From Strigamia acuminata (lineage: Eukaryota > Arthropoda > Chilopoda > Geophilomorpha > Linotaeniidae), in the NCBI GenBank assembly GCA_949358305.1, contig OX442318.1:8914501-8978500 (forward strand): a stretch of DNA of 64,000 bases. The letters run 5' to 3'. The notes beneath the pieces were generated by a model. The model did no database searches. It was not told the DNA's origin and saw only the letters and a program-made list of their open reading frames with translations. Each line of letters opens with the position of its first letter. Within the stretch, counting starts at the first letter, position 1. The translations under genes were made by a program, and so were the position numbers. Below, one piece after another: positions 20,342-32,348 of this stretch.

Positions 20342-20675
20342 ACCTCGTTTTTAACCGCATGCTGGTGTAAGTGAGAACGAATTTTTCTAAATGACAATTT
20401 AGCAAAAACAAGCCTAAAATCCTTTTTAGATCTCCAAAATGTAAGAAATTGCCTTAAAATTCTATAAATTAACCCAGATTTTAGCAAAAACCTGCTGAAA
20501 ATTAGGAAAACTTTAATTTTAGGCCCAAAAACCAACATAATTATTTATCCGGGCTCTTTAAAGTAAAAAATAAAAATCCCGCTTTTTCACTTATACCGGC
20601 ATGCCGGTATAAACTTTTTGTATGCAATTTTAAAAACCTGGTAAACCCGCTTTATGTGAAGTAATCCGGTACCGG
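20292..20675 (+). mobile_element. MITE with TA duplication, inserted in the end of sulfotransferase copy 3
   Basis: 384 bp between TA dinucleotides (20290-20291 and 20676-20677). Ends share TACCGGAT in inverted orientation but the inverted repeat is imperfect. Inside there are several ACCGGCATGCCGGT-like palindromes. A TA duplication is typical of Tc1/mariner-mobilised elements. It supplies the new stop codon of copy 3. Confidence 0.6.
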
Positions 20676-20678
20676 TAA

Positions 20679-21095
20679 GGGGCCGTCCATAAATTACGTA
20701 ATGCTAATTTTTGGACTTTTAGACCCCATCCCCCCCTGTAACAAGGCGTAACAAATCCATAAACCCCCCTAGAATATTACGTAACAAAACTAACCACCCC
20801 CCCCCCCAATTTTGATATACAGCACACTAAATACAATTACAATTTTTATTTAATAATGACTATATATAATTTTATACAAAAAAAAGAATAATAATTCAAA
20901 AAGCAATTATTTATAAAATAAAATTTTCAGTTTTTAAAAATTTAAAGATTTCAAATTTTCAGAATTTCAAAATTTCAAAAAAAAAAAAAAGTTACGTAAC
21001 ATTATTGCGAACCCCCCCTCCCCCATCGTAACAACCCGTAACAAAATTCGAAACCCCCTCCCCCCTAAGGCGTTACGTAATTTATGGACGGCCCC
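20679..21095 (+). mobile_element. PIF/Harbinger-type MITE nested at the edge of the previous one
   Basis: 417 bp flanked by the 3-bp duplication TAA (20676-20678, 21096-21098). Inverted termini GGGGCCGTCCATAAATTACG are essentially perfect over more than 20 bp. The 3-bp TAA/TTA duplication suggests the PIF/Harbinger group. No ORF; internal C-runs and AT-rich core. Confidence 0.8.
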
Positions 21096-21203
21096 TAAGT
21101 CTTCTGCAAAATAAACACTCACCATGTTATTCCATGACTTTAAATGTTTCAGCACTAAGTATGTATGTCTAATTAGAAGATTACAGTCTGTTGTGATTGC
21201 AAT

Positions 21204-21288
21204 GTAAGCTGTGTAGTTCTTTGTCTGGAGAACTGAGCATCCCAGCTGGGCCTGTTCACCTAATTTTGGTCTGGACTACACAGCTTGC
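21204..21288 (+). ncRNA. Conserved 85-nt hairpin downstream of sulfotransferase copy 3
   Basis: Outer 16-bp stem GTAAGCTGTGTAGTTC / GGACTACACAGCTTGC (with two G-U pairs), then inner GAAC/GTTC and a CCCAGCTGGG self-complementary tip. The same 85-nt structure recurs downstream of copy 4 (23871-23955), with one substitution that keeps pairing through G-U and one mismatch. It is a structured element of unknown role; a 3' UTR element, a small RNA or a short transposon end are all possible. Confidence 0.4.
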
Positions 21289-22555
21289 ACCGTAAATTTA
21301 ACTTATAATTCATTATACTGTATTCATTAAAAATCGAGATGTTATGTTAATGTTTCAGGAAAAATTAATTATTAAAGGCTTTTATTTAACTTGACTTGAA
21401 CGTTTGTTTGTTTGTTTGTGTAATGTCCAAAAAAATGAATTAAAAAATTAATCATAAGATTGGAAAGTAGACTTTCCTGGTGCAGTTTTTGATCTAATTT
21501 CCAATGAATATGATAAAATTGAAATCAAAGTAGTTAAAAGGGAGGAAATGCAGATTTACGGCAAAATGTAAGTACTCGTAAACCGGAGCGCCACCTAACG
21601 GAATCTTTAATGGATGCCAAAATGTTCGCCTGAAAACACGCTCATTCGATTGGTAATTGCATTCTACACAGGCTTGTGTATTTTTTTTTCGATTTAGTAA
21701 AAGAAAAAGTACGTTTGTTTTACGATTGTAGCCAGCAATGGCATGGGAAATTTAGTGGGAAATTTGAATTTGACCATAAAAAATACAAAAATATGAAAAA
21801 TAAACCGATTAAAATATTTAAAATATGCTTCCTATGCAGAATTTGCCGCTCTTTCGAAGCGCGCCAATAATGTTTTGATCTGAACTTCAGTTTATTTTTT
21901 TTTTGCTAAAAAACGATCTGTTATTTGCCAAATTCTTAGCCTGGATTCCAATTTCGCAGGGATACAGCATAAAAGCCTTTTTCCAAAAAATAGTATTTTT
22001 TTTACAGTATTTACTTGTTTTTACTGTGAAATTAAATAATGTTTTTTTTTTTTTTTTTTTTTTTGCTTATAGTAACTAAGAAACAAACAGGCCTAGTAAT
22101 CTCTACATTTTGTTTAAGTCCAAAAAAAAAATAAATAAATAACAATAAAAATAAATAGTTTTTTTCATTCAAAATTCAGTGCATTTAGACGTGCTGTTTA
22201 GAAAAAATACACTTTTCATTATCTCTTTATATATACCCGGTAATAAATATAAATACATTTGCAACAAAGGGGCCCCGGATATAATGGAGAATTGGTTTTT
22301 TTGTCATCACGTATTAATGTAATTTTAAAATATTATTTCATTCAAAATAATTATAACATCGAACCTCAAGATAATTATAATAACTCAAAAAACGTCATCT
22401 GGCGTAGTTAATAAACTTTGAAGGACACTCTAATCACAATTTTATAGCCAAGTGTTCTCTCTTTACTCTGCATTCACTGAACAAAAAGAATAAATTACCT
22501 TTTCCCACACGTGACACATTGAATGCTAAGAGCAGAGACCGAAACCAAATCGGAA
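21289..22555 (+). other. Intergenic DNA before sulfotransferase copy 4
   Basis: AT-rich, with a long T tract near 22040. From about 22280 it matches the 5' flank of copy 3. No gene is supported. Confidence 0.5.
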
Positions 22556-22772
22556 ATGATTTGGAGATCCAAAAAAACGTTGTTCTTCTGCTTGCTGCTC
22601 ACATTATTCATTGTGGCATTTCCAGAACTTTACTACATCAGTCAACAGAAAGGTATAAACCTAATTTCATTTTCACTATAAAAATTACATACAAATATAT
22701 TTGCATTACTCATTTCAGTCCTACCATATTTTTCCAAAACACACGTCCAAAATCCAACGACAAAAATTCCTC

Positions 22773-22807
<35 letters not shown>

Positions 22808-23792
22808 GCCACGGAGCCTAAACCGTTACCCCAACCTCCGATTCAAAATGTGAATTACCCAGTGAATGTTCTTCTACTCACGTACCACCGTACCGGGAGT
22901 TCACTAACAGGAGAACTGCTCTCTTTACTTCCAAATTCAGCATATTTCTTTGAACCAGTGTTTTATTCAGAGGTAATGCTGGGTGAATGGTCAGCTGAAA
23001 GCCGGATAAACACAATAAATGGAGTATTCGAGTGTAATCTCAAGCTACTTCACGCAATTTTTACAAGAAGCACCGTGCACGTAATCAGAAAATTGAATGG
23101 AATTCCAATCCGGAAAAGAGATTATCTCGCTAGTTCCGATTTGGGAGATGGATGTCTCGTGAGCCACGTCCGAATTGCCAAAACAATACGTCTAAGGGTA
23201 TATATATATACATGCAATAATTTTAAATGTTATACAATATGCAAATACAGTTGATTTTTTCTTTTTTTAGATGGATGACGTCCGAATTTTGATGAATAAA
23301 AATGACGAACCTGACTTTAAAATCATCCACTTGGTGCGAGATCCACGCGCCATGTTGAGCTCGGTTGTGAAGGCAAAAATTTGGTCGGAAGAAGAACACA
23401 CGCCTGTTAAAGCGTGCATGGAATTAAGTCAGGAAATCGAGCTGGGAAATCAAATGCCGACAGATATCTACTTGAGAATGAAATACGAAGATATTGTTGC
23501 CAATCCACAGCAAGCGGCGAATAAAATGTATAATTTTTTGGGATTTACTCTTTCCCAGGACATTTTGCTAACCTATTTGAAAGCTCACATGCACGCTGAA
23601 GAAAATCCCAAAATGAATAAAGTTGCCGGTGAGGTGTTCAATACAGTCCGCAACTCCAGCTTTGATCCTAATCATTGGCAGAACGAAGTAAGCGAAGAGT
23701 TTGTCCAACAGGTTGAAACGTCTTGTGAATGGATGATGCAAGAATTGGGGTATCAAAAACTTGATAAGTCATCTGCAAATAAAACAAAATAA
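22556..23792 (+). CDS. Carbohydrate sulfotransferase-like gene, copy 4 (3 exons)
   Basis: Exons 22556-22652, 22719-23197 and 23271-23792; 365 codons. Intact. N-terminal anchor at about residues 9-26; a stem carrying an uninterrupted run of eleven Thr codons (ACA repeat, 22776-22808) that lengthens it relative to the other copies and could be O-glycosylated; PAPS motif RTGSS followed by GELL and FEPV; 3'-phosphate motif HLVRDPRA at the exon 3 start. The intron 1 acceptor is used slightly further upstream, and intron 2 begins GTATAT. It is the most diverged of the four copies and carries no insertion. Inferred Golgi PAPS-dependent glycan sulfotransferase. Confidence 0.87.
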
Positions 23793-23870
23793 ACACTCAT
23801 CATGTTATTCCAGGATTTAAATTTTTTAGCACTAATTTTCAGCACATATGTGTAATTAGAGGATTACAGT

Positions 23871-23955
23871 GTAAGCTGTGTGGTTCCTTGTCTGGAGAAC
23901 AGAGCATCCCAGCTGGTTCTTATCACCTATTTTAGGTCTGGACTACACAGCTGGC
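23871..23955 (+). ncRNA. Conserved 85-nt hairpin downstream of sulfotransferase copy 4
   Basis: Second copy of the structure at 21204-21288: same length, same outer stem (15 of 16 pairs kept) and same GAAC/GTTC inner stem and CCAGCTGG tip, while surrounding DNA has diverged more. Absent after copies 1 and 2. Confidence 0.4.
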
Positions 23956-24924
23956 ACTGTAAATTTCAAATAATTGTATTAATTAAAATAGATTTGATGT
24001 TAGAGTGTTTTTTCGTGTACTTTTTAGAAAAAAATTAGTGATTTTCAGCGTGAAATTAAATAAAAGGAATGTTTTTTGCTTCATAATTTCGTAAAATCAT
24101 AATTGTGATAATTGACTGAAGAATAAAATATAAACTAAGTAACATACCGTAGTAGAAATAATCCGTGTTTCCGACTACTTCACAAGAGTTAAACAATTTC
24201 ATTGTTGAAAACACCAACAATAATCATGATACAGAGCAATGTGATAATGACATTGTTAATACATTAAGTGGAACGTATACAAATATGAAGACATTATTGA
24301 ATACATGAGTAAACCCAGTTACATCACTGCTTACTTTACAGTTGTAAATATTTTTCCCGTTTAACTAAATCTTGCAAAAAAATGAAAAATATATTTAAAA
24401 GAATAAAAACCAAAATATTTTTTTGTGGAAAAAATCGCGCTTTAACCTGACGATTAAAAATTACGAAACTTTGATTCAACCGGTTGCACAGGTTTCTAGT
24501 CGTAAGTAAAAACAAAACCGAAATTTATTATACCTGTTTTAAAATATATTTTCATTTAGCATTCGCATTATAATATGGAAACTATAACTACAAGATGATA
24601 ATTAAAATTGCATTTCCCAAAGATTGTAAAAACTTTGTGGTAAGTCAAAATTAGGACAAATTATTTACTACCGGTATTTATTATTCATCTATAGTTACAC
24701 AAATGCATTCTTCCATACATGTAAATCTATGTATCGTAATCAGTGAATAGAAATCTATAATGAAGTATTGTATGGAAAGGAAAGGAATTAATAAATAGTG
24801 GCACTCACTAAAATACAAGTTTAAATTGGCCAATTTTAGTGTTACCGTAGGCTTCAATACTATAATACTTTAAACTAAAATAATACTTTAAAATTATATT
24901 TGCATGTAATGGAAAAACCCCCTT
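23956..24924 (+). other. Intergenic DNA between the two gene families
   Basis: AT-rich. No gene seen on either strand. From about 24725 it matches 28390 and 29460 (shared 3' flank of the acyltransferase copies), so the acyltransferase duplication unit starts here. Confidence 0.5.
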
Positions 24925-25379
24925 GTGGCGGATGGTCACCACTTGTAGGTCTTGCAAGTCTTGGGTGATGGAAAAGAGGGGGGTGAGGCTGTTTACACCA
25001 ACGCGTACATTGGTCTAACCCACTAGACACATGAAAACACATGCGCATTGCGCATGGTGTGAAATTCAAGTCTTTACTGATTTTATAATACAAATAATGT
25101 AAACAAAGAAATCTTAGAATAATGATTGCAGTTAATCAAACAGCATCTCATTCTGACAACAATTACCGCATGCAATGAAAAGGCTTAACTAGGCTTAACA
25201 TGGAAACATGAGAAAATTAGAAATAACATAGAAAACTCAGAATTAACACAGGAAGGAAGCAACAGTAACAATAAAAGTGGAAAAAACTCACAGTAAGGTA
25301 AAAATAACATAAGAAATGAACAATTGAACATAGTAATGACCTAATGCAATAAAAGGTAAGCCTTTACTTGCTCTCAACA
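24925..25379. mobile_element. 455-bp insertion with 6-bp target duplication (probable solo LTR, - strand)
   Basis: Comparison with the same flank of the other acyltransferase copies (29640-29690, 34940-34990) shows that 455 bp interrupt the run ACCCCCTT; CCCCTT is present on both sides (24919-24924 and 25380-25385). Read on the - strand the insert begins TGTTGAG and ends in CGCCAC. Its length, TG start and lack of ORFs suggest a solo LTR of an unseen family. Confidence 0.6.
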
Positions 25380-25407
25380 CCCCTTCCATTTACATAACAC
25401 TGAAAAT

Positions 25408-27356
25408 TCACAAGTGGGTTTCTAGTTCTTCAAATTCTTCAGCAAATGATTGTATAAGAAAGCTAACGTCCTTCCTTTCCATGACTGCTTCATCAGCTGA
25501 CACTCCTAGTCGAATATTTCCATTGTAACTTGTGATTGCTATGCCTGTAGCTGAAATTAAATAAGGTGTTTAGAAGAAAATACTACACAAAACAAAACAA
25601 AACCCTAGGAATAATGGAGTTCAATCTGTTTTGGTTTTAATCATGTAAAAACTGGTGTTTTAAAAGGACATGCCAATTGTGGGGAATTGGAGGTGGCGCC
25701 ATGTGACCCACAATGTAAACGGGTTGTTCTATTTTCGATGTATAAAGGGGGGCGAAATAGTAAAGTAAGCTTAGCATTTCCTGTTTAATAAACAATCACT
25801 GTTCAAAATGTAATCCACCGTGTACACATGCTTTTCTTGCAATCCAAACTAATCGGCCAAAATTAAAGACCATCGGACTTTCAAAGGTGTTTTATTTGGT
25901 TGTCCATTATAATTGGAGTTGATAGAATCAACAAATCATCACTTTTTTGTGTAAACTTATGTGAAAAATTCCTTTAGACGTTACAAGATCCAATGAGCAG
26001 GACCATTTGACCCTGCCCTAGCAGAAAGAGATACCAAAATTCCAAAAGGTTCAAAATTTACTTATACTTACCAACTTTGGCCATATGTGGAACAAATGCA
26101 CCAAAAACAAGAAGTTCTTGTCCAAGATTATTGAAACACTGATTCTGCTGGAAGGGCACATTAGTTATAATCATAGTGAACTCATAGAAGTAACCATACG
26201 GACGAGTAACACAAGAAGGCAGTCGATTCATTACGAGCTGTATTAACAGGTAGTTAAAATAATGGAAACGTGTGTTTTTCAATCTGCTTGCAACTTGCTT
26301 AGTAGTTTCCAACCGCTCCAATGCAGTCTCTTTACTCAGTTCAAGAGGCATTACAAAATAGGACGACCTATTCTGAAAAGTAACTTTTTCAGATTCACCT
26401 TGCAAACACACAGGAATAAAACCATGTACATCATTCGATGGTGGTGATTTTTGCTTGGAAAAATATCTCTTTAATGCTCCGGCTATGCACGATACCATAA
26501 TGTCATTAACAGTTGCTCCAGTTGATTTTTGAATTCTCAACATCCTAGAGAATGAGTATGGTGGGGATAGTGCAAAAATTCTCCTGGAAGTTTGCTTTGG
26601 ACCGTGTAAAATATTCCAGTCTCTTGCAAGAGATTGATTCAGGATATTATATTTGGGGAAGTAGAACAAGTCAGTGAGGAAAGCAATAAGTGAAATTGGT
26701 GTTTTCGGTTTAGGCGTCATATATTTGATAGGTTTTTCTTCTAGGAAACATTTACCTAACATTCTAATAATGTTGTAGCCATCACCGAAACAATGATCGA
26801 TTCTTATTAAAACCACATAACGACTTTCACTAGCAAAGGCTTCGTCTAATGGAAAAAGCAGCACTTGCCATGGTGATCGCTCTTGTGCTAACGGTTGACT
26901 AGCGAGATGGGAAAACAGGTGATTTAGTTCATTTTGATTTCTGGGTGGTTCACAATTGTGTACTTGGACATGATCGTCAATTGAGAAATCGTCGTCCGGT
27001 AACCAGTAAAAATATCCACATGATTCAACAGCGTGTTGCCGAAGATGAGAGTAGGTGTGATGACCGTTGTGCGTTTCTTCAATCCACTTGTTCTTCACGT
27101 TGCTTTTAATTTCTTGCAAATCAAAACTGCCTTCAAACATCATAAATAAATTAATGACTGTCTCTGTTTTTCCTCTAAACAATACAAACAAACTGTCGAC
27201 GCTGTCCATGAAGCTAATCCAGTAGCCATGCCTCAAGCACAGATAAAGTCTCGCTAACTGTCTGAACAATTCAAATATCAGCAGTATCGGGAGGAGAAAT
27301 GCCAAAACTATTGCCATTATAAAAAAACAAACAAGTGCCACAAGAAACTCACTCAT
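25408..27356 (-). CDS. Wax ester synthase/DGAT-like acyltransferase, copy 1 (2 exons)
   Basis: Exon 1 27356-26072 (1285 bp), exon 2 25550-25408 (143 bp); 475 residues. The WS/DGAT family esterifies fatty acyl-CoA with an alcohol or diacylglycerol. Evidence: an N-terminal hydrophobic segment (residues about 4-33) that would anchor it in a membrane, RSPWQ near 160, the catalytic HxxxDG motif as HCFGDG at 188-193, and a C-terminal domain with NVPFQQNQ and, in exon 2, TSYNGNIRLGVSADEAV, the usual end of the family. The MSEFL start is conserved in all four copies. Splicing: donor G|GTAAGTATAAG, acceptor TTTCAG. The 521-bp intron is longer than in sister copies because of a 289-bp insertion. Exon 2 is supported by conserved frame and sequence in four copies. 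Intact. Confidence 0.87.
25645..25933. mobile_element. 289-bp insertion in the intron of acyltransferase copy 1
   Basis: The paralogous introns read straight through TTTTAATCAT(C); here 289 bp are inserted with AATCAT duplicated on both sides (25639-25644 and 25934-25939). It holds a TATAAAGGGG box and AATAAA and is related to the short LTR-like repeat at 17031. A 6-bp duplication fits an integrase-type or similar insertion. Confidence 0.65.
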
Positions 27357-29685
27357 TTTGATCAACAGAATTGATCTGTGACTGCAATTGTTGAGGCAAA
27401 GCTGGAGTGGTTCATTGGGAAATTAGTCTGCACTTTTAAACATGATGCCTATTGATGATATCATTATACTTTCTAATTAACCACCTGGAATGAATTTTAA
27501 ACAATAAAACTATTTTGTTGAGTAGATAATATTCTTTTCTGCTAAATTGAATATACTTTTATATTAAAATCTCTTTTCTGAATCTCCCTCATCCTGATCA
27601 ACATGATTGCGCTGTTTCCGCCAATAAAAAAGTTTATTTTATTCAGTGTGCTTGTTCTTGCGAAATTTTATTTAGTATCGCTGTTACATGAGGCGATACT
27701 ATTGTTTGTTAACTTGGTATTTCTTATAAATTTAAAGTTAGGAATTCACTTAACTGCAAATATTTAATTACATTTGTTTCACAAAGGCGAATTTATGGGT
27801 TTTTGTGGGAAATAAATGCGTGCACAACAAACAGGAGGCTTACAAATAACAAGTGTTTTTATTCATTCAAAACAATAGCTTGTCACAGGCATGCAGTTCA
27901 CCCGTATTTAATTTTCGATATTTGGGTATTTTAAATCATTTTAGTCAACACACAGTGAACAGGAATCTTGTAAATATAAAATAGTGGTGTTACCCAGCGA
28001 GCAGAGTTCATTTATCGCCCGACGCCCTCATTGAACCGCGACCCAACAAAAATGATCTCACGAGCCTGGACCCATTGCTTGAACACTATTTAGCGCAATA
28101 ATTTGTCTAATTAATTCCTTCACACCGAGTTAATCGTGACAAGCTTAAATACTACAAGAGATTAAGCAAATACACTGTGATTGGCTGCACCGGCAATCAC
28201 GTTTGTCGCAAGTAATCACGTAATGTCCCTCTGGTGGTATTGACCGACCGTAAATTCCAACAGTTTTTTTACAGTTGTCACATACTGTATGAACCAATAA
28301 GACTAAAAAAGGGCTGAGAAAAGTGCTCTTCAAACCATAAAATCTGCCTTTGACGAAGTATCTTACTAAAAAGTCTATATACCATAATCTATGAATAGAA
28401 ATCTATAACGAAGTATTGTATGTACGACTGTAAAACCCATGTAAAGTAAATGAATTAATAAATAGTGTGTGACGATGGCGTACCTAAGCTAAAACTTCAC
28501 CTACATATTTATAATGCGCGAGATAGTCTGCTTTTGCTAAATTGTTAAGAATAGACATTGAAATAGTGCCATTTTCCCTGCTTTATGTTTTCCTGATAGT
28601 GATAAAGGATTTGTTCTTACAGTAAATATCCTGTGAATAATTATTTTTATACCTTATGATTTGTTCTTTGTGTATTTTGCCAGTCACATGACATTGTGAC
28701 AAATTTACTTTGTAACCGTTTGTTTTTCATTAAACACTTCTTCTTTGGTTTTACTCAGAGGGAATACTTTTTTATCCACTGCAATTGGTTATGTGTCACA
28801 GTCACATGGAGTGCCATAGGATTTTGGAGTGTTTTTTAGCAGTGAGCATGGCTAACATGGCAGTCATGGATGGAGAGCTAAGCCTATAGAAACCAAACCA
28901 AGCCATATTATTTTGAGCGATTTGTGATATATTTTATAGATTTTTGTAAAAAATTTTGCACGTTACTACGTAGTGAATTTTTGTGTAGAAATTGTGGGAA
29001 TTCTATGCAATTTATGTGGTTTTTGTGAAAAATAAGTGAAGTGCTGGTGAAAATAAGTGGACTAGGAAATTTAGTGAATTTGTGCAACATAAGTGAAAAT
29101 AGTGCTACATATTGTGTATAATTAGGAGATAATTATACACATTCTACAAAGTATTTTGAGCAATATATTTGGAAAATACTAGTGAATTTAAACATGGCTT
29201 TGGACAATAAAGAAGATAAAAGTGATTTTCAAGTCTTATCTTACTATTGTTAAATTTGTATTTCTTGTAATTTTAAAGTTAGGAATTCACTAACTGCAAA
29301 TATTTAATTACATTTGTTTCACAAAGATAGTAGGGGCAGAGACAAATTTATATGTTTTTTACAGTTGTCACATATTGTATGAACCAATAAGGCTCAAAAA
29401 GAGCTGAGAAAAGTGCTCTTCAGACCATAAAATCTGCCTCTGACAAAGTATTTTACTAAAAAATCTGTGTATCGTAATCTATGAATGGCAATCTATAATG
29501 AAGTATTGTATCGAAAGGAAAGGAATTAATAAATAGTGGCACTCACTAAAATACAAGTTTAAATTGGCCAATTTTAGTGTTACCGTAAGCTTCAATACTA
29601 TAATACTTTAAACTAAAATAATACCTTAAAATTACAATAGCATATAATGTAAAAACCCCCTTCCCATTTACATAACACTGAAAAT
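27357..29685. other. Intergenic DNA between acyltransferase copies 1 and 2
   Basis: Mostly AT-rich. The part next to copy 1 (27360-27760) is the duplicated 5' flank of the family, including the hairpin listed separately. 28390-28450 and 29340-29640 belong to the duplicated 3' flank. One cysteine-rich 62-codon frame at 28145-28333 (- strand) is not preserved in the sister flanks and is not called as a gene. Confidence 0.5.
27673..27701. promoter_or_regulatory. Hairpin conserved upstream of acyltransferase copies 1-3
   Basis: TAGTATCGC / GCGATACTA with an 11-base loop. The same palindrome lies at 31686-31714 (copy 2) and 36994-37020 (copy 3), each about 315-365 bases before the start codon; copy 4 keeps only the left arm (about 56404). 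The loop varies while the arms are constant. It could be a regulatory palindrome or a MITE end. Confidence 0.4.
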
Positions 29686-31369
29686 TCACAAATGGATTTC
29701 TAGTTCTTCAAATTCTTCAGCAATTGATTGTATAAAAAAGTTAACTTCTTTCCTTCCCATGACTGCTTCATCAGCTGACACTCCTAGTTGAATATTTCCA
29801 TTGTAACTTGTGATTGCTATGCCTGTAGCTGAAATTAAATAAGGTGTTAAGAAAAAATACTGCACAAAACAAAACAAAACATTAAGAATAATGGAATTCA
29901 ATCTGATTTGGTTTTAATCATCAGTTTTTTGTCTAAACATATATGAAAAATTTCTTTAGACGTATACTTTTGTATGTAGAGTTGCATAGAAAAATACAAG
30001 GTCCAATGAGCAGGACCATTCGGCCTTGCCCTAGCAGAAAGGGATACCTAAATGCCATAAGGTTCGAATTTTACTTATACTTACTAATATTGAGATGATG
30101 TGGAGGAAATGCACCGAAAACCAGAAGTTTTTGTCCAAGATTATTGAAACACTGATTTTGCTGGCAGGGTACATTACTTATAGCTATAGTCACCTCAAAG
30201 TTTTGACTAGACGAACGAGTAATACAAGAATGCAGTCGATTATAGAGAAGCTTTACGATCAAATAATTAAAATAAGGAAAACGTGTGTTTTTCAATCTGC
30301 TTGCAACTTGCTTAGTAGTTTCCAACCGCTCCAATGCAGTCTCTTTACTCAGTTCAAGAGGCATTGAAAAAGAGGACGACCTATTCTGAAAAGTAACTTT
30401 TTCAGATTCACCTTGCAAACACACAGGAATCAAAGCATGTACATCATTCGATGGTGTTGATTTTTGCTTGGAAAAATATCTCTTTAATGCTCCGGCTGTG
30501 CACGATACCATAATGTCATTAACAGTTGCTCCAGTTGATTTTTGAATTCTCAATATCCTGGAAAATGAGTATGGTGGGGATAGTGCAACAATTCTCCTGG
30601 AAGTTTGCTTGGGACCGTGTAAAATATTCCAGTCTTTTACAAGAGATTGATTCAGGATGTGATATTTGGGGTAGTAGAACAAGTCAGTGAGGAAAGCAGT
30701 AAGTGAAAATGGTGTTTTCGGTTTAGACGTCATATATTTGATAGGTTTTTCATCTAGGAAACATTTACCTATCATTCTAACAAGGTTGTAGCCATCACCA
30801 AGCCAGTGATCCATTCTTACGAAAACCACATAACGGGTGTCACCAGCAAAGGCTTTGTCTAATGGAAAAAGCAGCACTTGCCATGGTGACCGCTCTTTTG
30901 CTAACGGTTGACTACAGAGATGGGAACACAGGTCATTTAGTTCATTTTGATTTCTGGGTGGTTCACAATTGTACACATGGACATGATCGTCAATTGAGAA
31001 ATCGTCGTCCGGTAACCAGTAAAAATATCCGCATGATTTAACAGCGTGTTGCCGAAGATGAGAGTAGGTGTGATGACCGTTGTGCGTTGCTTCAGTCCAC
31101 TTGTTCTTCACATTGCTTTTAATTTCTTGCAAATCAAAACTGCCTTCAAAAATCATAAAAAAATTCATGACTGTCTCTATTTTTCCTCTAAACAATACAA
31201 ACAAACTGTCGACGCTGTCCATGAAGCTAATCCAGTAGCCATGCCTCAAGCACAGATAAAGTCTCGCTAACTGTCTGAACAATTCAAATATCAGCAGTAT
31301 CGGGAGAAGAAATGCCAAAACTATTGCCATTATTAAAAAACAAACAAGTGCTACAAGAAACTCACTCAT
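29686..31369 (-). CDS. Wax ester synthase/DGAT-like acyltransferase, copy 2 (2 exons)
   Basis: Exon 1 31369-30085 (1285 bp), exon 2 29828-29686 (143 bp); 475 residues. Same build as copy 1: N-terminal membrane segment, catalytic motif as HWLGDG, RSPWQ, and exon 2 ending in the conserved family tail. The 256-bp intron lacks the insertion seen in copy 1. The frame is open for 36 codons upstream of MSEFL, but that start is preferred because copy 3 has a stop just before it. Intact. Confidence 0.87.
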
Positions 31370-32348
31370 TTTGATCAACAGAATTGACCTGTGACTGCAA
31401 TTGTTGAGGCAAAGCTGGAGTGGGTCATTGGTGAATTTGTCTGCACTTTTAAACAGGATGCCTGTTGATGATATCATTACATTTTCTAACTATCCACCTG
31501 GAATGAATTTTAAACAATAAAACTCTGTTGTTGAGTAGATAATATTCTTTTATTCTAAATTGAATATACTTTTATATTAAAATTTCTTTTCTGAATCTCC
31601 CTCATCTTGATCAACATGATTGCACTGTGTACGCTAATAGAAAAGTTTATTTTATTCGGTCTGCTTGTTCTTACAAAATTTTATTTAGTATCGCTTTTAC
31701 ATAAGGCGATACTATTGTTTGATAACTTGGTATTTCTTATAAATTTAAAGTTAGGAATTCACTAACTGCAAATATTTAATTTCATTTCTTTCACAAAGGT
31801 AGCAGAGGCAAAGGCGAATTTATGGGCCAATAAGGCTCAAAAAGGGCTGAGAAAAGTGCTCTTAAGACCATAATATACTTTTATACTATTTGGAAAATAT
31901 TTTTCTGAATCTCCCTCATCTTGATCAACATGCTGATTCAAAGTTAAATCATAGTATGTAAAAGGAGAAGTAGCCAAACTTGGGCGCCATTTTTTTTAGC
32001 AAAGTTGTACACAGACTGAAATAAATAAATTTTGTATGCACCTACCAATGTGGAATTAATTTTAAATGAACGCCAAAGAATCAATTTCCTTTGGCCAATT
32101 GTCAAATGACACGAATAAAATACTCAAAATTTGCTGTGAAAATGCAAACCCATCGATGCTGTCTTAGCCATTTTGTTGCTGGTGGACAAACACGAAAGCT
32201 GAGGCGTTAGCGTCGCTGCTTCGTCCAAGGTCAACCTTTGTTTACATCGCGATAGGCGGGAAATACAAAGTACACAAGGTAAATGTGTTTTTTAAAGCTT
32301 TTAAAAAGTGATTTTAATATTTTATTTTTGTTTTAGTTTATTTGTAAT
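31370..32348. other. Intergenic DNA upstream of acyltransferase copy 2
   Basis: Duplicated family 5' flank up to about 31870, with the TAGTATCGC hairpin at 31686-31714. The rest is unique AT-rich DNA leading to the transposase relic. No gene seen. Confidence 0.5.

Noticed and set aside
28145-28333. 62-residue cysteine-rich secreted peptide on the - strand
   Set aside because: A hydrophobic start and eight Cys are suggestive, but the frame is not kept in the duplicated flanks at 29380 and 31840; left as a bare possibility.
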